Shown: piece by piece, positions 26,888 to 36,229 of the stretch
How the letters are laid out: the number at the start of each line of letters is the position of its first letter
Position numbering within the stretch: the stretch's first letter is position 1
Notes under the pieces: generated by a model
Told to the model about the DNA's origin: nothing
What the model saw: only the letters and a program-made list of their open reading frames with translations
The model's database searches: none
Source: CBDHGY01 sp965263325
GTDB lineage: Bacteria; Pseudomonadota; Alphaproteobacteria; Caulobacterales; Hyphomonadaceae
Direction of reading: 5' to 3'
NCBI GenBank assembly: GCA_965263325.1
Contig: CBDHGY010000002.1
Coordinates: 3,162,001 to 3,226,000 of the forward strand
DNA length: 64,000 nucleotides
Program-made: the position numbers and the translations under genes

Positions 26888-27438
26888 CGCTGCGTGTAGC
26901 GCAGGCACCGTCCGTCATTTGATGCAGTGTACCCCGCAGGGCAATTGTCTGCCGAGCGAACAGTTTTCGTGACAGGAATTTCCGGTTTTTCAGCGCGCAG
27001 TCTTTGCACGCGCCGCAGTGCGTTGAAAGCGTCCGTGTAGAGGGGATTTACGTCGACGACTTTTTGAAAGTAATACTCTGATTGCTCCAGATTTCCTTGA
27101 TAGAATTCCAGAAAACCTGACCCAACGAGTATGTCCTGATCGTCCGGGTGTGCGGAGCGCAATTGTCGGTAAAGCGCATCGGCTGCAACATAATCGCCAG
27201 ACCATGAGAGAATGCGCGCTTTCGTAAATGCGTACTCATAAGAGCCTTTTTCGACTTCGGGAAAGTGGTCCAGAATGAACAGCGCTGTATCGAACCGGCC
27301 TTGCTCTGCTACGCTCATCACTTGTGCCAGACGCGCTTCTGGCGTTTTTGCAGACTGCCCGCTTTGCGCTGCCGCGCCAAAATGTGAGAAAGCTAATGCC
27401 GCCAACAATATTGTCAGCCGTTTTACGCGAAAAATCAT
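26884..27438 (-). CDS. exported TPR-repeat protein
   Basis: About 184 aa. A cleavable signal peptide ends near FGAAAQ. Two or three TPR-like repeats follow (AKARILSWSGDYVAADALYRQL type, then SEYYFQKVVDVNPLYTDAFNAL), and a short C-terminal module with two cysteines (DNCPAGYTASNDGRC). It should be periplasmic and likely acts as an adaptor. The ATG at 27438 gives the best signal peptide; the frame is open six codons earlier. Confidence 0.75.
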   Translation of the reverse strand: MIFRVKRLTILLAALAFSHFGAAAQSGQSAKTPEARLAQVMSVAEQGRFDTALFILDHFPEVEKGSYEYAFTKARILSWSGDYVAADALYRQLRSAHPDDQDILVGSGFLEFYQGNLEQSEYYFQKVVDVNPLYTDAFNALRRVQRLRAEKPEIPVTKTVRSADNCPAGYTASNDGRCLRYTQR

Positions 27439-27662
27439 TGAATTTGCCCGTTCCAATTCCGAGAAGATTCCTAGTTTGGTTTGGTTAATAACCCATCAAA
27501 TCTACTGCAAAGAGCTACGCTGGTCGCTGAATAAGCGGTGTGTCTTAGCGATGCTGCGGCAGGGAACGAAGCCGGACTAGATCAAATTCAATCATTAATT
27601 TTCAACGCAAATAAAACAAACGTAGGTATCACCGATAAGGACGGCGGCAGGGGAGGTGCTTT

Positions 27663-28157
27663 ATGACATCTCAATTGACTTTTGTATCAATGGGAATGAG
27701 ATTTCTCGGCGCGATTGCCGCCTCGATCACGTTCATCTTGTGCTTGTTTCTCGCAGTGCAGGTGTCTGCAACGATGTTTGTCGGCGATGCCACATTTGCT
27801 GCTTCTCGGAACTTCTGGATGTCTTTTGGGACAGTGAATTTCGCCAAACTAATTTTTGGTCTCTCGCTGGTATCGATCGCAATTTCGGTTTCGACAGACC
27901 GTCTTATCTCCTGGTTCGTATCGTCGCCGCAATCTATGTGGTTTCGTAACGCACTTTCCTATTTCACAGCGCTTTTTACGGTTTTGGCTCTTTCAACGGC
28001 AAGCTTCTTTCTGGCATCGTTTCCGAACCTCCCCGCGACTCATGTCGTTGCAATCATCGTGATGATCGTTTCAAGCTTTATTGCGTCTCTCGTTTATTCG
28101 GCTGTTTGCGGAATTAAGTTCGCGCCTGCGCGGCGAGCCCCAAAGCTCGCCCCATAA
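27663..28157 (+). CDS. four-helix membrane protein of unknown function
   Basis: 164 aa, not recognised. Four hydrophobic helices lie at about 15-37, 58-78, 95-117 and 124-147. There are no conserved charged residues in the membrane parts that suggest transport. GGGGAGGTG a few bases upstream is a strong ribosome site. The gene stands alone, convergent with lysC. The roughly 200-bp gap before it shows no clear site. Confidence 0.7.
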   Translation: MTSQLTFVSMGMRFLGAIAASITFILCLFLAVQVSATMFVGDATFAASRNFWMSFGTVNFAKLIFGLSLVSIAISVSTDRLISWFVSSPQSMWFRNALSYFTALFTVLALSTASFFLASFPNLPATHVVAIIVMIVSSFIASLVYSAVCGIKFAPARRAPKLAP

Positions 28158-28212
28158 TCCGCGCTTTGAGCCCAGTGACATAATCAAATATATTCTGTGA
28201 CGAGTTGAGACG

Positions 28213-29457
28213 CTAAGCGTCGAGGCCGTATGCAGTGTGGAGCGCGCGGACGGCCAGTTCGGTATAGTCTGCGCCGATCAGTACGCTGATCTTGATTTCG
28301 GATGTTGCGATGACATCGATATTGATGCCTTTCTCGTAAAGCGCGGTAAACATTGTTTCAGCAACGCCGGTGTGGGATTTCATGCCCACGCCAATTACCG
28401 AGACCTTCGCCACATCCTTGTTGACTTCGAGGCTTTCGAAACCGATTTCTGACTGGGCGTCCATTAGGGTTTTCTCAGCAACGGCTGAACCGCTGGACGT
28501 GCAGGTAAAGACCATGTTGGCCTTGTCCTGTGTGCGCGCATTCGCCTGAACGATCATATCGACATTGACGCCTGCGGCCGCGAGCAAGGAGAAAATTCTG
28601 GCTGACACACCGGGTTTGTCCTCAACACCGAAAAGTGTGACCTTGGCCTCGTCGCGGGAGTAGGCAACGCCGCTGACAACTTGTTTTTCCACGATCTGAT
28701 CCTCATCGCATACGAGTGTGCCGGTATTGTCTGATCCCGGCGGATTAAAACTGGAGAGCACACGCACCGGAACGCCGTGGTTCATGGCGAGTTCAACCGA
28801 GCGGGTCTGTAAGACTTTCGCGCCGAGTGACGCCATTTCCAGCATTTCTTCATAAGAAATTTTAGGGATGCGTTGAGCCTGGGGAACGATGCGCGGATCT
28901 GTTGTGTAGACGCCATCAACATCGGTATAGATATCGCATCCATCCGCGCCCAAAGCTGCGGCGACAGCGACAGCGGACGTATCTGAACCGCCGCGTCCTA
29001 GGGTGGCGACCCTGCCGCTTTCTGTAACGCCTTGGAAACCCGCAACAACTGCGATTTCGCCAGAGTCGAATGCTTCCGGCAAACCGCTATCGTCGAAGCC
29101 AAGAATGCGCGCGCTACCATGTGCATCGCTGGCTTTGAGCTTTAGCTGCCATCCGAGCCAGCTGCGTGCACGAAGCCCGCGTTTCCTTAGTGCAAGGGCA
29201 AGTAGGCCAGACGTCACCTGTTCGCCGGACGAGACAACGACATCATATTCATCGTCAAATTGCTCAGCAGGAAGTTCTTCGCCGGCTGCGCCTTTTGCAA
29301 ATCCAACCAGCTTGTTGGTTTCCCCGGCCATGGCAGACACGATGACAGCCAGTTTTTCGCCTTTTTCAGCGCGCGCGGCGACAACATCTGCGACATGTGC
29401 GATGCGATCGAGATCCGCGACGGATGTTCCGCCGAATTTCAAAACTGTGCGCGCCAT
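28213..29457 (-). CDS. lysC: aspartate kinase
   Basis: LysC phosphorylates aspartate, the first step to lysine, methionine, threonine and diaminopimelate. The product of about 414 aa has the kinase motif VLKFGGTSVADL at the N-terminus, FTTDPR-type segment YTTDPRIVPQAQ, and two C-terminal ACT domains (about 270-410) that normally bind lysine or threonine for feedback inhibition. I took the ATG at 29457, which matches the family start; another ATG at 29481 is possible. It is divergent from ubiG. Confidence 0.94.
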   Translation of the reverse strand: MARTVLKFGGTSVADLDRIAHVADVVAARAEKGEKLAVIVSAMAGETNKLVGFAKGAAGEELPAEQFDDEYDVVVSSGEQVTSGLLALALRKRGLRARSWLGWQLKLKASDAHGSARILGFDDSGLPEAFDSGEIAVVAGFQGVTESGRVATLGRGGSDTSAVAVAAALGADGCDIYTDVDGVYTTDPRIVPQAQRIPKISYEEMLEMASLGAKVLQTRSVELAMNHGVPVRVLSSFNPPGSDNTGTLVCDEDQIVEKQVVSGVAYSRDEAKVTLFGVEDKPGVSARIFSLLAAAGVNVDMIVQANARTQDKANMVFTCTSSGSAVAEKTLMDAQSEIGFESLEVNKDVAKVSVIGVGMKSHTGVAETMFTALYEKGINIDVIATSEIKISVLIGADYTELAVRALHTAYGLDA

Positions 29458-29551
29458 TGCCCTAGAGCGAAATGCTCCCATTTATCCTAATAAGTTCAGC
29501 GCGCCTCATACGCGTGCAAGTAGCTCGAAGCAAATAGGAATTGTGAACTGC

Positions 29552-30322
29552 ATGGTAGATACGCTTGAAAAGGAAGCTGGCGCTCCAAAACGACCAAGCA
29601 TTGACCCTGACGAGGTTGCGAAATTTTCCGCTATGGCCGACGAATGGTGGGATCCGGCGGGAAAATTCAAGCCTCTGCACAAGTTCAATCCGGTTCGCCT
29701 ACGCTACATTCGCGACATTGCTGAGCGGCATTTTGACTTGCAGCCGAAGTTAAAGAGACCACTCGAAGGCTTGCGTCTGCTGGATATTGGGTGTGGCGGC
29801 GGCCTTGTGTCAGAGCCGATGGCGCGTCTTGGAGCCGAAGTTGTTTCCGTGGATGCGAGTGAGGCAAACATAAAAACCGCCATGACCCATGCGATGGGTG
29901 CAGGTCTGACGATTGATTACCGCGCTGGGACCGCAGAAGGGCTTATTGAGGCGGGAGAGCCGCCGTTTGATATAGTTCTTAATCTGGAGGTGGTGGAGCA
30001 TGTGGCAGACCCAGCGCAGTTTCTCACCGATACCTCTCATCTGGTGAAGCCGGGCGGCTTTATGCTGGTTGCGACGATCAACAGAACTGCGAAAGCTTTT
30101 GCACTTGCGATTGTCGGGGCCGAGTATGTGCTGCGATGGCTTCCGCGCGGTACGCATGCGTTTGATAAGTTCTTGAAACCTCGCGAAATCGAAGAGGCCT
30201 TGACGAAAGCAGGCATGCAGACAGAGCCCCCGCAGGGTGTCTTTTACAATCCCATTTCCGATATATGGCGGCTCTCTGATGATCATTCGGTCAATTATAT
30301 GATGATGGCGACGCGGCCATGA
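29552..30322 (+). CDS. ubiG: bifunctional 3-demethylubiquinone O-methyltransferase
   Basis: UbiG carries out both O-methylations of ubiquinone synthesis. The 256-aa product has the family N-terminus (DEVAKFSAMADEWWDPAGKFKPLH), SAM motif I LLDIGCGGGLVSEPMARLGA, and the acidic SVDAS motif. The frame is open far upstream over the opposite-strand lysC, but only the ATG at 29552 gives a family-like start. It overlaps the DUF924 gene by 4 bp. Confidence 0.95.
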   Translation: MVDTLEKEAGAPKRPSIDPDEVAKFSAMADEWWDPAGKFKPLHKFNPVRLRYIRDIAERHFDLQPKLKRPLEGLRLLDIGCGGGLVSEPMARLGAEVVSVDASEANIKTAMTHAMGAGLTIDYRAGTAEGLIEAGEPPFDIVLNLEVVEHVADPAQFLTDTSHLVKPGGFMLVATINRTAKAFALAIVGAEYVLRWLPRGTHAFDKFLKPREIEEALTKAGMQTEPPQGVFYNPISDIWRLSDDHSVNYMMMATRP

Positions 30323-30927
30323 GCATCGCTTCGCCCGAGGAAATCCTAGATTTCTGGATCGGTGATGCGGTGAGTTCTGCTGAAGCAACAAAGGAAAAGA
30401 GCAAGCTTTGGTTTCGCAAATCTAAGGAAACTGATGCGTTATTGCGTGATCGGTTTGCCGAAACGGTTGAGGCGCTCGCAAATGGTCTTGCCGAAGACTG
30501 GGCAGCGCGTTGCGTGCGCGCTCGGCTTGCTGCCATTGTTGCGCTTGATCAGTTTTCGAGGAATATCTACCGCGGCACGCCGCAGAGTTTTGCCAACGAT
30601 GCACGTGCATTGAAGCTAGCATTGCAAGCGATCGATATAGACGAGCATTTGGAGCTGCCGGTTGTTGAGCAAGTGTTTCTCTATTTGCCGCTCGAGCATG
30701 CAGAGGACGCCGAGATGCAAAAGCTTTCCGTGAAGCTATTTACGCGTCTGCATGAAACTGCGCCGGAGGCGTTCAACGACGCATGCGCCGATTGGCTGGA
30801 TTATGCTGTCCGCCACAAAAAGATTATCGACCTTTATGGGCGCTTCCCTCATCGCAACGCAGTGCTGGGGCGCCAATCGACAATTGCCGAACTCGATTTT
30901 CTGACCCAGCCCGGCTCCAGTTTCTAG
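30319..30927 (+). CDS. DUF924 family protein
   Basis: 202 aa, DUF924 family: all-helical, TPR-like, with the signature ILDFWIGDA at the N-terminus and ALDQFSRNIYRGTPQSFANDA in the middle, then VFLYLPLEHAED and HKKIIDLYGRFPHRN. The family is widespread with no agreed function. It is translationally coupled to ubiG (ATGA) and convergent with the oxidoreductase gene. Confidence 0.9.
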   Translation: MSIASPEEILDFWIGDAVSSAEATKEKSKLWFRKSKETDALLRDRFAETVEALANGLAEDWAARCVRARLAAIVALDQFSRNIYRGTPQSFANDARALKLALQAIDIDEHLELPVVEQVFLYLPLEHAEDAEMQKLSVKLFTRLHETAPEAFNDACADWLDYAVRHKKIIDLYGRFPHRNAVLGRQSTIAELDFLTQPGSSF

Positions 30928-31922
30928 CGATAGCGAAGATGACGCAGGCCTGCTGCTTCGTAAATGCGGTCAAGCGTGCGTTGCTGGTGCAGGACAGTGT
31001 CGCCTTCGGTGTGCACGAAAGTCTCAGACTTTAGACCCTCGGCAACCGCATTCATCATAAACGAGTAAGTTGTAGATTTCGAGATTGATCCGCTGCGAGC
31101 GCCATCTTCCGTTTCGAGGATAAGTTTGCCGCCATTATGCGGCGCAAGCGGATTATCAAATTGGATCCGGCCGAGTTCACCTTCCACTGTCAGCTTGGCT
31201 TTGAACGGTTGGCCGCTTGCAAAGGAAGATTGAAGCCTGGCAGTTGCGCCGCCAGAAAAAGTGAGCACCGCCGTCATCGTTTCATCCACACCGCGGTGCG
31301 TTAAGTCTGCGTTTGCTTCAACTGTCTCCGGCTGACTGTCCATAATAATAAGTGCCCAGCTCAGCGGGTAGCATCCAAGGTCCATAAAGGCACCGCCGCC
31401 AGTTTCGGGCAGATACCGGATCTCTTTCCCGTCATCCTCGCCAACCCAGACATTAAACACCGCATCGATAGATTTCACAGAGCCAATTTTGCCCTCTCGG
31501 ATCCATGCGAGCAATTGATCGAAGCCGGGGTGATACCGATAATGAAAGGCTTCGATCACACGCTTGCCCGATGCTTTGGCAGCGGCGAGCATTGCCTCGG
31601 CTTCGGTGATGTTCATCGCGAAAGGCTTCTCGCACAGCACATGCTTGCCAGCTTCCAGTGCTTTGATCGTCCATTCAGCATGCAGGTTGATGGGGAGCGG
31701 ATTGTAGACGAGATCGATTTCAGGATGCTCGATGATCGCTTGGTAGCTATCGAAGGCTTCGATCGGTGCGCGGCGCTCAGAGTATTTTGCGGCAAACGCT
31801 TCAGCGCGGGCGAGGCTGCGCGCGGCGACTGCTTGAATGGTCATGTCACCGCGCACACTTGCGGGATGTATAACCGCTTTGGGCGCGATCCGCGCTGCCC
31901 CTAATATCCCAATTCGGATCAT
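30924..31922 (-). CDS. Gfo/Idh/MocA family oxidoreductase
   Basis: 332 aa: an N-terminal Rossmann domain (IRIGILGAARIAPKAVIHPA), the family catalytic region CEKPFAMNITEAEAML and a C-terminal alpha/beta domain. It probably oxidises a sugar or sugar-alcohol with NAD(P); the substrate is not clear. It resembles dimeric dihydrodiol / xylose dehydrogenase types in length. It overlaps the upstream MBL hydrolase gene by 4 bp in one operon. Confidence 0.86.
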   Translation of the reverse strand: MIRIGILGAARIAPKAVIHPASVRGDMTIQAVAARSLARAEAFAAKYSERRAPIEAFDSYQAIIEHPEIDLVYNPLPINLHAEWTIKALEAGKHVLCEKPFAMNITEAEAMLAAAKASGKRVIEAFHYRYHPGFDQLLAWIREGKIGSVKSIDAVFNVWVGEDDGKEIRYLPETGGGAFMDLGCYPLSWALIIMDSQPETVEANADLTHRGVDETMTAVLTFSGGATARLQSSFASGQPFKAKLTVEGELGRIQFDNPLAPHNGGKLILETEDGARSGSISKSTTYSFMMNAVAEGLKSETFVHTEGDTVLHQQRTLDRIYEAAGLRHLRYR

Positions 31923-32608
31923 CGCATCACTTGCAGGACGGAGTCAGCAACAAACCCATTTGAGCGCCGCTCTTCGCCAAAAGTGCTCATAGGGCCATGG
32001 CCAGGCACAAAGCGCATGTCGTTACCCAGCGGCCAGAGTTTCTGCGTGATACTATCGATGAGTTGCTGGTGGTTACCTTTTGGAAAATCTGTTCGCCCAA
32101 TCGAGCCTTTGAACAAGACGTCGCCAACAAAGGCGAGCCCGCCTGCGTGATGATAAATCACGACATGGCCAGGTGTATGCCCCGGTGTGTGCACGACGTT
32201 GAATGTCTCGCCTGCAAGCTCCAGCGTATCCCCGTCTTTTAAGTACTGATCAGGTTGGCAATTAGCCGAGTCAGTTACGCCGTACTTGGCCCATTGTTCC
32301 TCGATCGTGTCGAGCAGCCATTGGTCATCTTCATGCGGTCCGATGATTGGGCAGCCCGTGCGCTCTTTCACATGGGTTGCTGCGCCAGCGTGATCGAGAT
32401 GGCCGTGCGTTAGCCAGACTGCGACGATCTTTATACCGTTCGCTTCAGCGCGGCCCATTAGCTTGTCGACCTCGCCGCCTGGATCAATAAACACGCCCTC
32501 CATGGTTTCGGTTGACCAGATCATGGACGTGTTTTGCTGGAATGGGGTCACCGGGATGACTTCAATCGCGAGCTTGGGTGCGTTTTGCTGGGGGGCTGAA
32601 TCTGTCAT
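31919..32608 (-). CDS. MBL-fold hydrolase (glyoxalase II-like)
   Basis: 229 aa metallo-beta-lactamase fold. Metal ligands are visible as THGHLDH, the HTPGHTPGH block, the bridging Asp in FVGDVLFKGSIGR and a final His in FVPGHGP. It is closest to YcbL/glyoxalase-II-like thioester hydrolases. It is the middle gene of a - strand operon: 17 bp after the PqiA-like gene and overlapping the Gfo/Idh gene. Confidence 0.87.
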   Translation of the reverse strand: MTDSAPQQNAPKLAIEVIPVTPFQQNTSMIWSTETMEGVFIDPGGEVDKLMGRAEANGIKIVAVWLTHGHLDHAGAATHVKERTGCPIIGPHEDDQWLLDTIEEQWAKYGVTDSANCQPDQYLKDGDTLELAGETFNVVHTPGHTPGHVVIYHHAGGLAFVGDVLFKGSIGRTDFPKGNHQQLIDSITQKLWPLGNDMRFVPGHGPMSTFGEERRSNGFVADSVLQVMR

Positions 32609-32625
32609 GCTATTTACCTAGCAGG

Positions 32626-33126
32626 CTAACTCGCGCGCGCAAAGCTGAGGCGCGCTGTTGCGATATTGTTCAGGATCACGCCGGCTCCAAACAGGTAAAG
32701 CCCCGTGAGCGGGCGAACTGTCATCAGCGCGGCAATCTGTGTCATGCCGATCAGAAACGCCACCAAGAAAACGTCGAGCATCGACCATTTTCCGAGAAAT
32801 TGCATCAGTGACGCTGCCCGCTTCGATGCGCGGTTTCCAAATCGAAACAGGACAGCCGCCGTCAGCGTTTTTGCGAGCGGGAATATGATCGAAAACAAAA
32901 AGACAATTGTTGCAACCACAAACTCTTTCGCCTCCCACATCGCGCTCAACACTTCGAGGATGTTGTAATTGGAGCCACCCAGCATTCCTGGACGATGCAC
33001 GCTGTCCATCAACAAGCCGCCGACGATCAATGCCGCCGAAACATAAAGAAGCCATTCGCACAGAATATCGATGATAGGTGTGCGCAAGATCGCTGATTGG
33101 GACGGATTAGCAGCTGAGTCAGTCAT
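32626..33126 (-). CDS. paraquat-inducible protein A (PqiA) family membrane protein
   Basis: About 166 aa, a single PqiA module: membrane helices near residues 25-43, 67-90, 106-130 and 133-155 with the family motif IIFPLAKTL and GKWSMLDVFLVAF. PqiA-type proteins are inner-membrane parts of MCE lipid-transport systems, but no pqiB/MCE gene is adjacent. Cysteines of full-length PqiA zinc sites are absent. The ATG at 33126 gives the likelier start. Confidence 0.82.
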   Translation of the reverse strand: MTDSAANPSQSAILRTPIIDILCEWLLYVSAALIVGGLLMDSVHRPGMLGGSNYNILEVLSAMWEAKEFVVATIVFLFSIIFPLAKTLTAAVLFRFGNRASKRAASLMQFLGKWSMLDVFLVAFLIGMTQIAALMTVRPLTGLYLFGAGVILNNIATARLSFARAS

Positions 33127-33232
33127 GGGGCTTAACTTCGCAGGTGTCATAGACTGCCGTCAACGCTTTGCGCTGCGGCTCAGTTTGGTTAATGTCGCCA
33201 CAGATACGGCAATTTTAAGGAGAGCGGCTCAA

Positions 33233-34237
33233 ATGCGCTTGCCAAGACGGGGTATGAACTTAGGGGGTGGTCGCCAGGGCGGCGGCGGATTGGGCAGTCT
33301 GCTAGGCGGCCGAATGGGGATCATTGTTATTGGTCTGCTCGGCATCGCTTTTTATTGGTTTTCAAATCAGACTTTTGACGCCTGGACCGGAAAGAAGGAA
33401 TTCAACACCATCAGCGCCGATCAGGCGCGTGAATTGGGGGCGCAATCTTATCAGCAGATCCTGCAGCAGGAGCTTCAGAAGGGAAACGAAGTCTACTGTT
33501 CCAGCCAATCTGGATGCTCTGGGAGTAACGCAGAGATCACAGAAATCGTCCGCGAAATCGGGGCGCGGCTGGAAAAAGCAGCGATCGAGTATGAGCGTGA
33601 ATTTGAGCAAACGCATCCCGGCTATGAAGGCTATGCCGATCAATTTGATTGGACCTATTATGTCGTCGAGTCGAATACGCCGAACGCGTTTTGCCTGCCG
33701 GGAGGGTACGTCGCTGTTTATACCCAGATGATGGACGTGACTGGTAACTTTAACGGCCGTTTCGATCGGGGCGACCTCGACGACCAAACCGATATCAACA
33801 TGCTAGCGGCGGTGATTGGTCATGAAATCGGTCATGCCCTCGCGCATCATGGTGCCAAACGCATGAGCCAGCAAAAAGTCTTCCAAATGGGACAAATGGC
33901 GGTTGGAGTTGGCCTTGGGGGCGGGGCAGAGAGTCAAGCCATCATGCAAGCTTTTGGCATGGCGGCGCAGGGTAAAATTCTTGCGTTTTCCCGCGAACAC
34001 GAAACGCAGGCTGATGAAATTGGTTTGCGGTTGATGGTGCGCGCCTGCTTTGATCCGCGCAACGCACCGGAATTGTGGGAGCGAATGGGCGAACTCAGTG
34101 GCGGAAAAGCTCCGCCTGAATGGATGTCAACGCACCCAGCATCAGCAACGCGAGCTGATAATTTCCGTAAATGGATGCCAGCTGCTGTCGAGGAATATGA
34201 GCGGCGCTGTCTCGGTGGGCGAAGCGGAAACTTTTAG
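33233..34237 (+). CDS. M48 family metalloprotease, membrane-anchored
   Basis: 334 aa. A Gly/Arg-rich N-terminus is followed by one membrane helix (about 27-44) and a peptidase domain. The zinc site is His197-Glu198-x-x-His201 (GHEIGH) with third ligand Glu257 in HETQADEIGL. The domain pattern resembles BepA/LoiP-type envelope proteases. AAGGAGA before the ATG fixes the start; the longer open frame from 33071 is not family-like. Two extra cysteine pairs (CSSQSGC) may be structural. Confidence 0.88.
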   Translation: MRLPRRGMNLGGGRQGGGGLGSLLGGRMGIIVIGLLGIAFYWFSNQTFDAWTGKKEFNTISADQARELGAQSYQQILQQELQKGNEVYCSSQSGCSGSNAEITEIVREIGARLEKAAIEYEREFEQTHPGYEGYADQFDWTYYVVESNTPNAFCLPGGYVAVYTQMMDVTGNFNGRFDRGDLDDQTDINMLAAVIGHEIGHALAHHGAKRMSQQKVFQMGQMAVGVGLGGGAESQAIMQAFGMAAQGKILAFSREHETQADEIGLRLMVRACFDPRNAPELWERMGELSGGKAPPEWMSTHPASATRADNFRKWMPAAVEEYERRCLGGRSGNF

Positions 34238-34248
34238 TCAGAATAAAA

Positions 34249-34284
34249 GAAGGTCGGCGACCTGGGCAGAGGTAGCCGACCTTC
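34249..34284. terminator. hairpin after the M48 protease gene
   Basis: GAAGGTCGGC and GCCGACCTTC pair perfectly over 10 bp with a 16-base loop. No T-run follows on the + strand; a short one exists reading on the - strand. It may be a processing or weak terminator signal. Confidence 0.5.
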
Positions 34285-34366
34285 AAAATGCTTGCCAATC
34301 ACAGTCCCAAAAAAGATTGGCTCGCTGAGCGTCCCCCGCAGTCACCAATTAGGTGAGGAGTAGGCT

Positions 34367-34384
34367 TGTCAGTAGCAGCTGACA
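34367..34384. promoter_or_regulatory. dyad TGTCAG-N6-CTGACA upstream of the TetR gene, candidate operator
   Basis: A perfect 6-6-6 palindrome about 50 bp before the regulator start, inside a looser outer dyad (GTAGG...CCTAC). Size and position fit a TetR-family operator for autoregulation. A TATAAA at 34421-34426 would place transcription start at or next to the ATG at 34432, so the mRNA could be leaderless; no Shine-Dalgarno sequence is visible. Confidence 0.45.
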
Positions 34385-34431
34385 CGTTAAACCTACCGAT
34401 GGTATGTAAAAAATCAACCCTATAAAATTCT

Positions 34432-35034
34432 ATGGTTCGACGATCTAAAGAAGAGGCTGAAAAGACCCGCGCTGTCATTTTGCGCGAGGCAAAGAAGCTG
34501 TTTCAGAGAAAGGGATTTTCAGAGACGTCCGTTGCCGAGATTTGCGACAAAGCAAAAATTACGAAGGGTGGCCTTTTTCACTATTTCCCCAATAAGGAGA
34601 ATTTGTTTCGGGAGGTATGGACGCGTCTGCAAATCCAGATGGATATGGCAGCCCGCGAAGCGGCCATCGCGGCCCGGTCTAAGACCGATCATTACGCCGC
34701 TTTTCTTGCTGGTATCGAAACCTATCTGGATTGGGCGACACGCCCGGATTACCAACAGATCGTCCTGATTGATGGACCGTCAGTGCTTGGCATGTCCGGT
34801 TGGTACGAGGCCGACGACCATCTCGGACGCGACAATACGATGGCTGGAATGAGGTATCTTGCAAGTCAGGGGCTCGTGGCACCTGATATGATCGTGCCGC
34901 TTGCGGTTCTTTTTCACAACGCCCTGAATGGTGCAGGCTTCGCCATTAGCCGCGGCGGAGAAGGGGTCACCAAAGAGAACGCCATGCAAGCGTTTGAAAC
35001 CATGCTGAAAGCAATGGGCAAACCCGGCGGTTAA
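34432..35034 (+). CDS. TetR/AcrR family transcriptional regulator
   Basis: 200 aa with the N-terminal TetR helix-turn-helix (FSETSVAEICDKAKITKGGLFHYFPNKENL reading across residues about 27-56) and a C-terminal ligand-binding domain of the TetR_C type. No obvious target gene is adjacent: upstream is an M48 protease, downstream the convergent carA, which its end overlaps by 4 bp. Autoregulation is likely from the upstream dyad. Confidence 0.9.
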   Translation: MVRRSKEEAEKTRAVILREAKKLFQRKGFSETSVAEICDKAKITKGGLFHYFPNKENLFREVWTRLQIQMDMAAREAAIAARSKTDHYAAFLAGIETYLDWATRPDYQQIVLIDGPSVLGMSGWYEADDHLGRDNTMAGMRYLASQGLVAPDMIVPLAVLFHNALNGAGFAISRGGEGVTKENAMQAFETMLKAMGKPGG

Positions 35035-36212
35035 GCCTTTGACGCACGCATCAATTCGGCAAAACGCTCAAACAGATAGAAACTGTCTTGAGGGCCGGGG
35101 CTGGCCTCTGGGTGATGTTGCACGGAGATGATCGGCTTTCCTTTAACGGATAGTCCTGAATTCGTACCGTCGAAGAGCGAGCGGTGAGATTCTTCTACGC
35201 CGTCTGGCAGCGTCGATGCGTCGACCGTGAACCCATGGTTCATCGAGACGATCTCGACTTTGCCGGTTACAAGATCCTTCACAGGATGGTTTGCGCCGTG
35301 GTGGCCCTGATCCATCTTCATCGTTTTCGCACCAAGGCTGAGTGCGAGCATCTGGTGGCCGAGGCAAATTCCGAGAATTGGCAGTCCGCTAGCGACAAGA
35401 TCTGAGATCATTTTGCCCGAGCGCTCAAATGTTGCGGCAGGGTCACCCGGCCCATTCGAGAACACAACGCCGTCTGGTGCGAGAGCTTGAATGTCCTGAG
35501 CATTGGTGTCGCCTGAAACAATTGTGGCGCGTGCGCCGACGCCTGCGAGATTGCGAAGGATGTTCTTCTTCACACCAAAATCAACTACGACAACGTGGAA
35601 CTCAGCGTCATTGAGCGCGCCAAAACCGGTCGTTAAATCCCAAAGGCGCTCCGAGTGGTCGTAACTGGCATCCTGAGAAACATCCGCGGCGAGGTCGGCA
35701 TTTTCCAGGCCTTCCCAAGCCTGTGCGGCAGCAATCAGGCCATCGAGGTCTAATTGACCCTCAGGAGCGTGAGCGATTGCGGCTTTCGGCATCCCTTGCT
35801 CACGGATGCGTTTGGTCAGCGCGCGCGTATCCACACCCGACAAGCCGATAATGTTCTTCTTTTTCAGCCAGGCATCAAAGTGATCTACGCTGCGCCAATT
35901 GGCCGGGGGGGTAATCGGTGCCCTGAAAATTGCGCCTTTTGCGGCTTCTGCAGCTGCTATTGTGCTCTCTTCATGGTCTTCAGGATTGGCTCCGACATTC
36001 CCGATATGGGGAAAAGTAAACAGCACGAGCTGCCCGGCATAAGAAGGATCGGTCAAAATTTCTTGGTATCCTGTCACCGCGGTATTGAAACAAAGTTCCC
36101 CAACGGAAACTCCCGTCGCACCTGACCCTTCACCCAGAAAGACCGTTCCATCGGCCAGTGCAATTGCGCCCGTGGGTGGAGTATTACCTTGATTTGAGGC
36201 TTCTGACGTCAT
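35031..36212 (-). CDS. carA: carbamoyl-phosphate synthase small subunit
   Basis: CarA supplies ammonia from glutamine to CarB for arginine and pyrimidine synthesis. The 393-aa product has the N-terminal CPSase_sm_chain domain (ALADGTVFLGEGSGA) and a class-I glutamine amidotransferase with the nucleophile Cys in GICLGHQMLALSLG and the His/Glu pair in SVQHHPEASPGP. carB is not in the window. The leader has a long inverted repeat. Confidence 0.96.
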   Translation of the reverse strand: MTSEASNQGNTPPTGAIALADGTVFLGEGSGATGVSVGELCFNTAVTGYQEILTDPSYAGQLVLFTFPHIGNVGANPEDHEESTIAAAEAAKGAIFRAPITPPANWRSVDHFDAWLKKKNIIGLSGVDTRALTKRIREQGMPKAAIAHAPEGQLDLDGLIAAAQAWEGLENADLAADVSQDASYDHSERLWDLTTGFGALNDAEFHVVVVDFGVKKNILRNLAGVGARATIVSGDTNAQDIQALAPDGVVFSNGPGDPAATFERSGKMISDLVASGLPILGICLGHQMLALSLGAKTMKMDQGHHGANHPVKDLVTGKVEIVSMNHGFTVDASTLPDGVEESHRSLFDGTNSGLSVKGKPIISVQHHPEASPGPQDSFYLFERFAELMRASKA

Positions 36213-36229
36213 ATCTCGCTTGCCCTTCA

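Noticed and set aside
29003..29551. 183-codon upstream extension of ubiG
   Set aside because: It runs over lysC on the other strand and has no UbiG-like sequence; the ATG at 29552 matches the family start.
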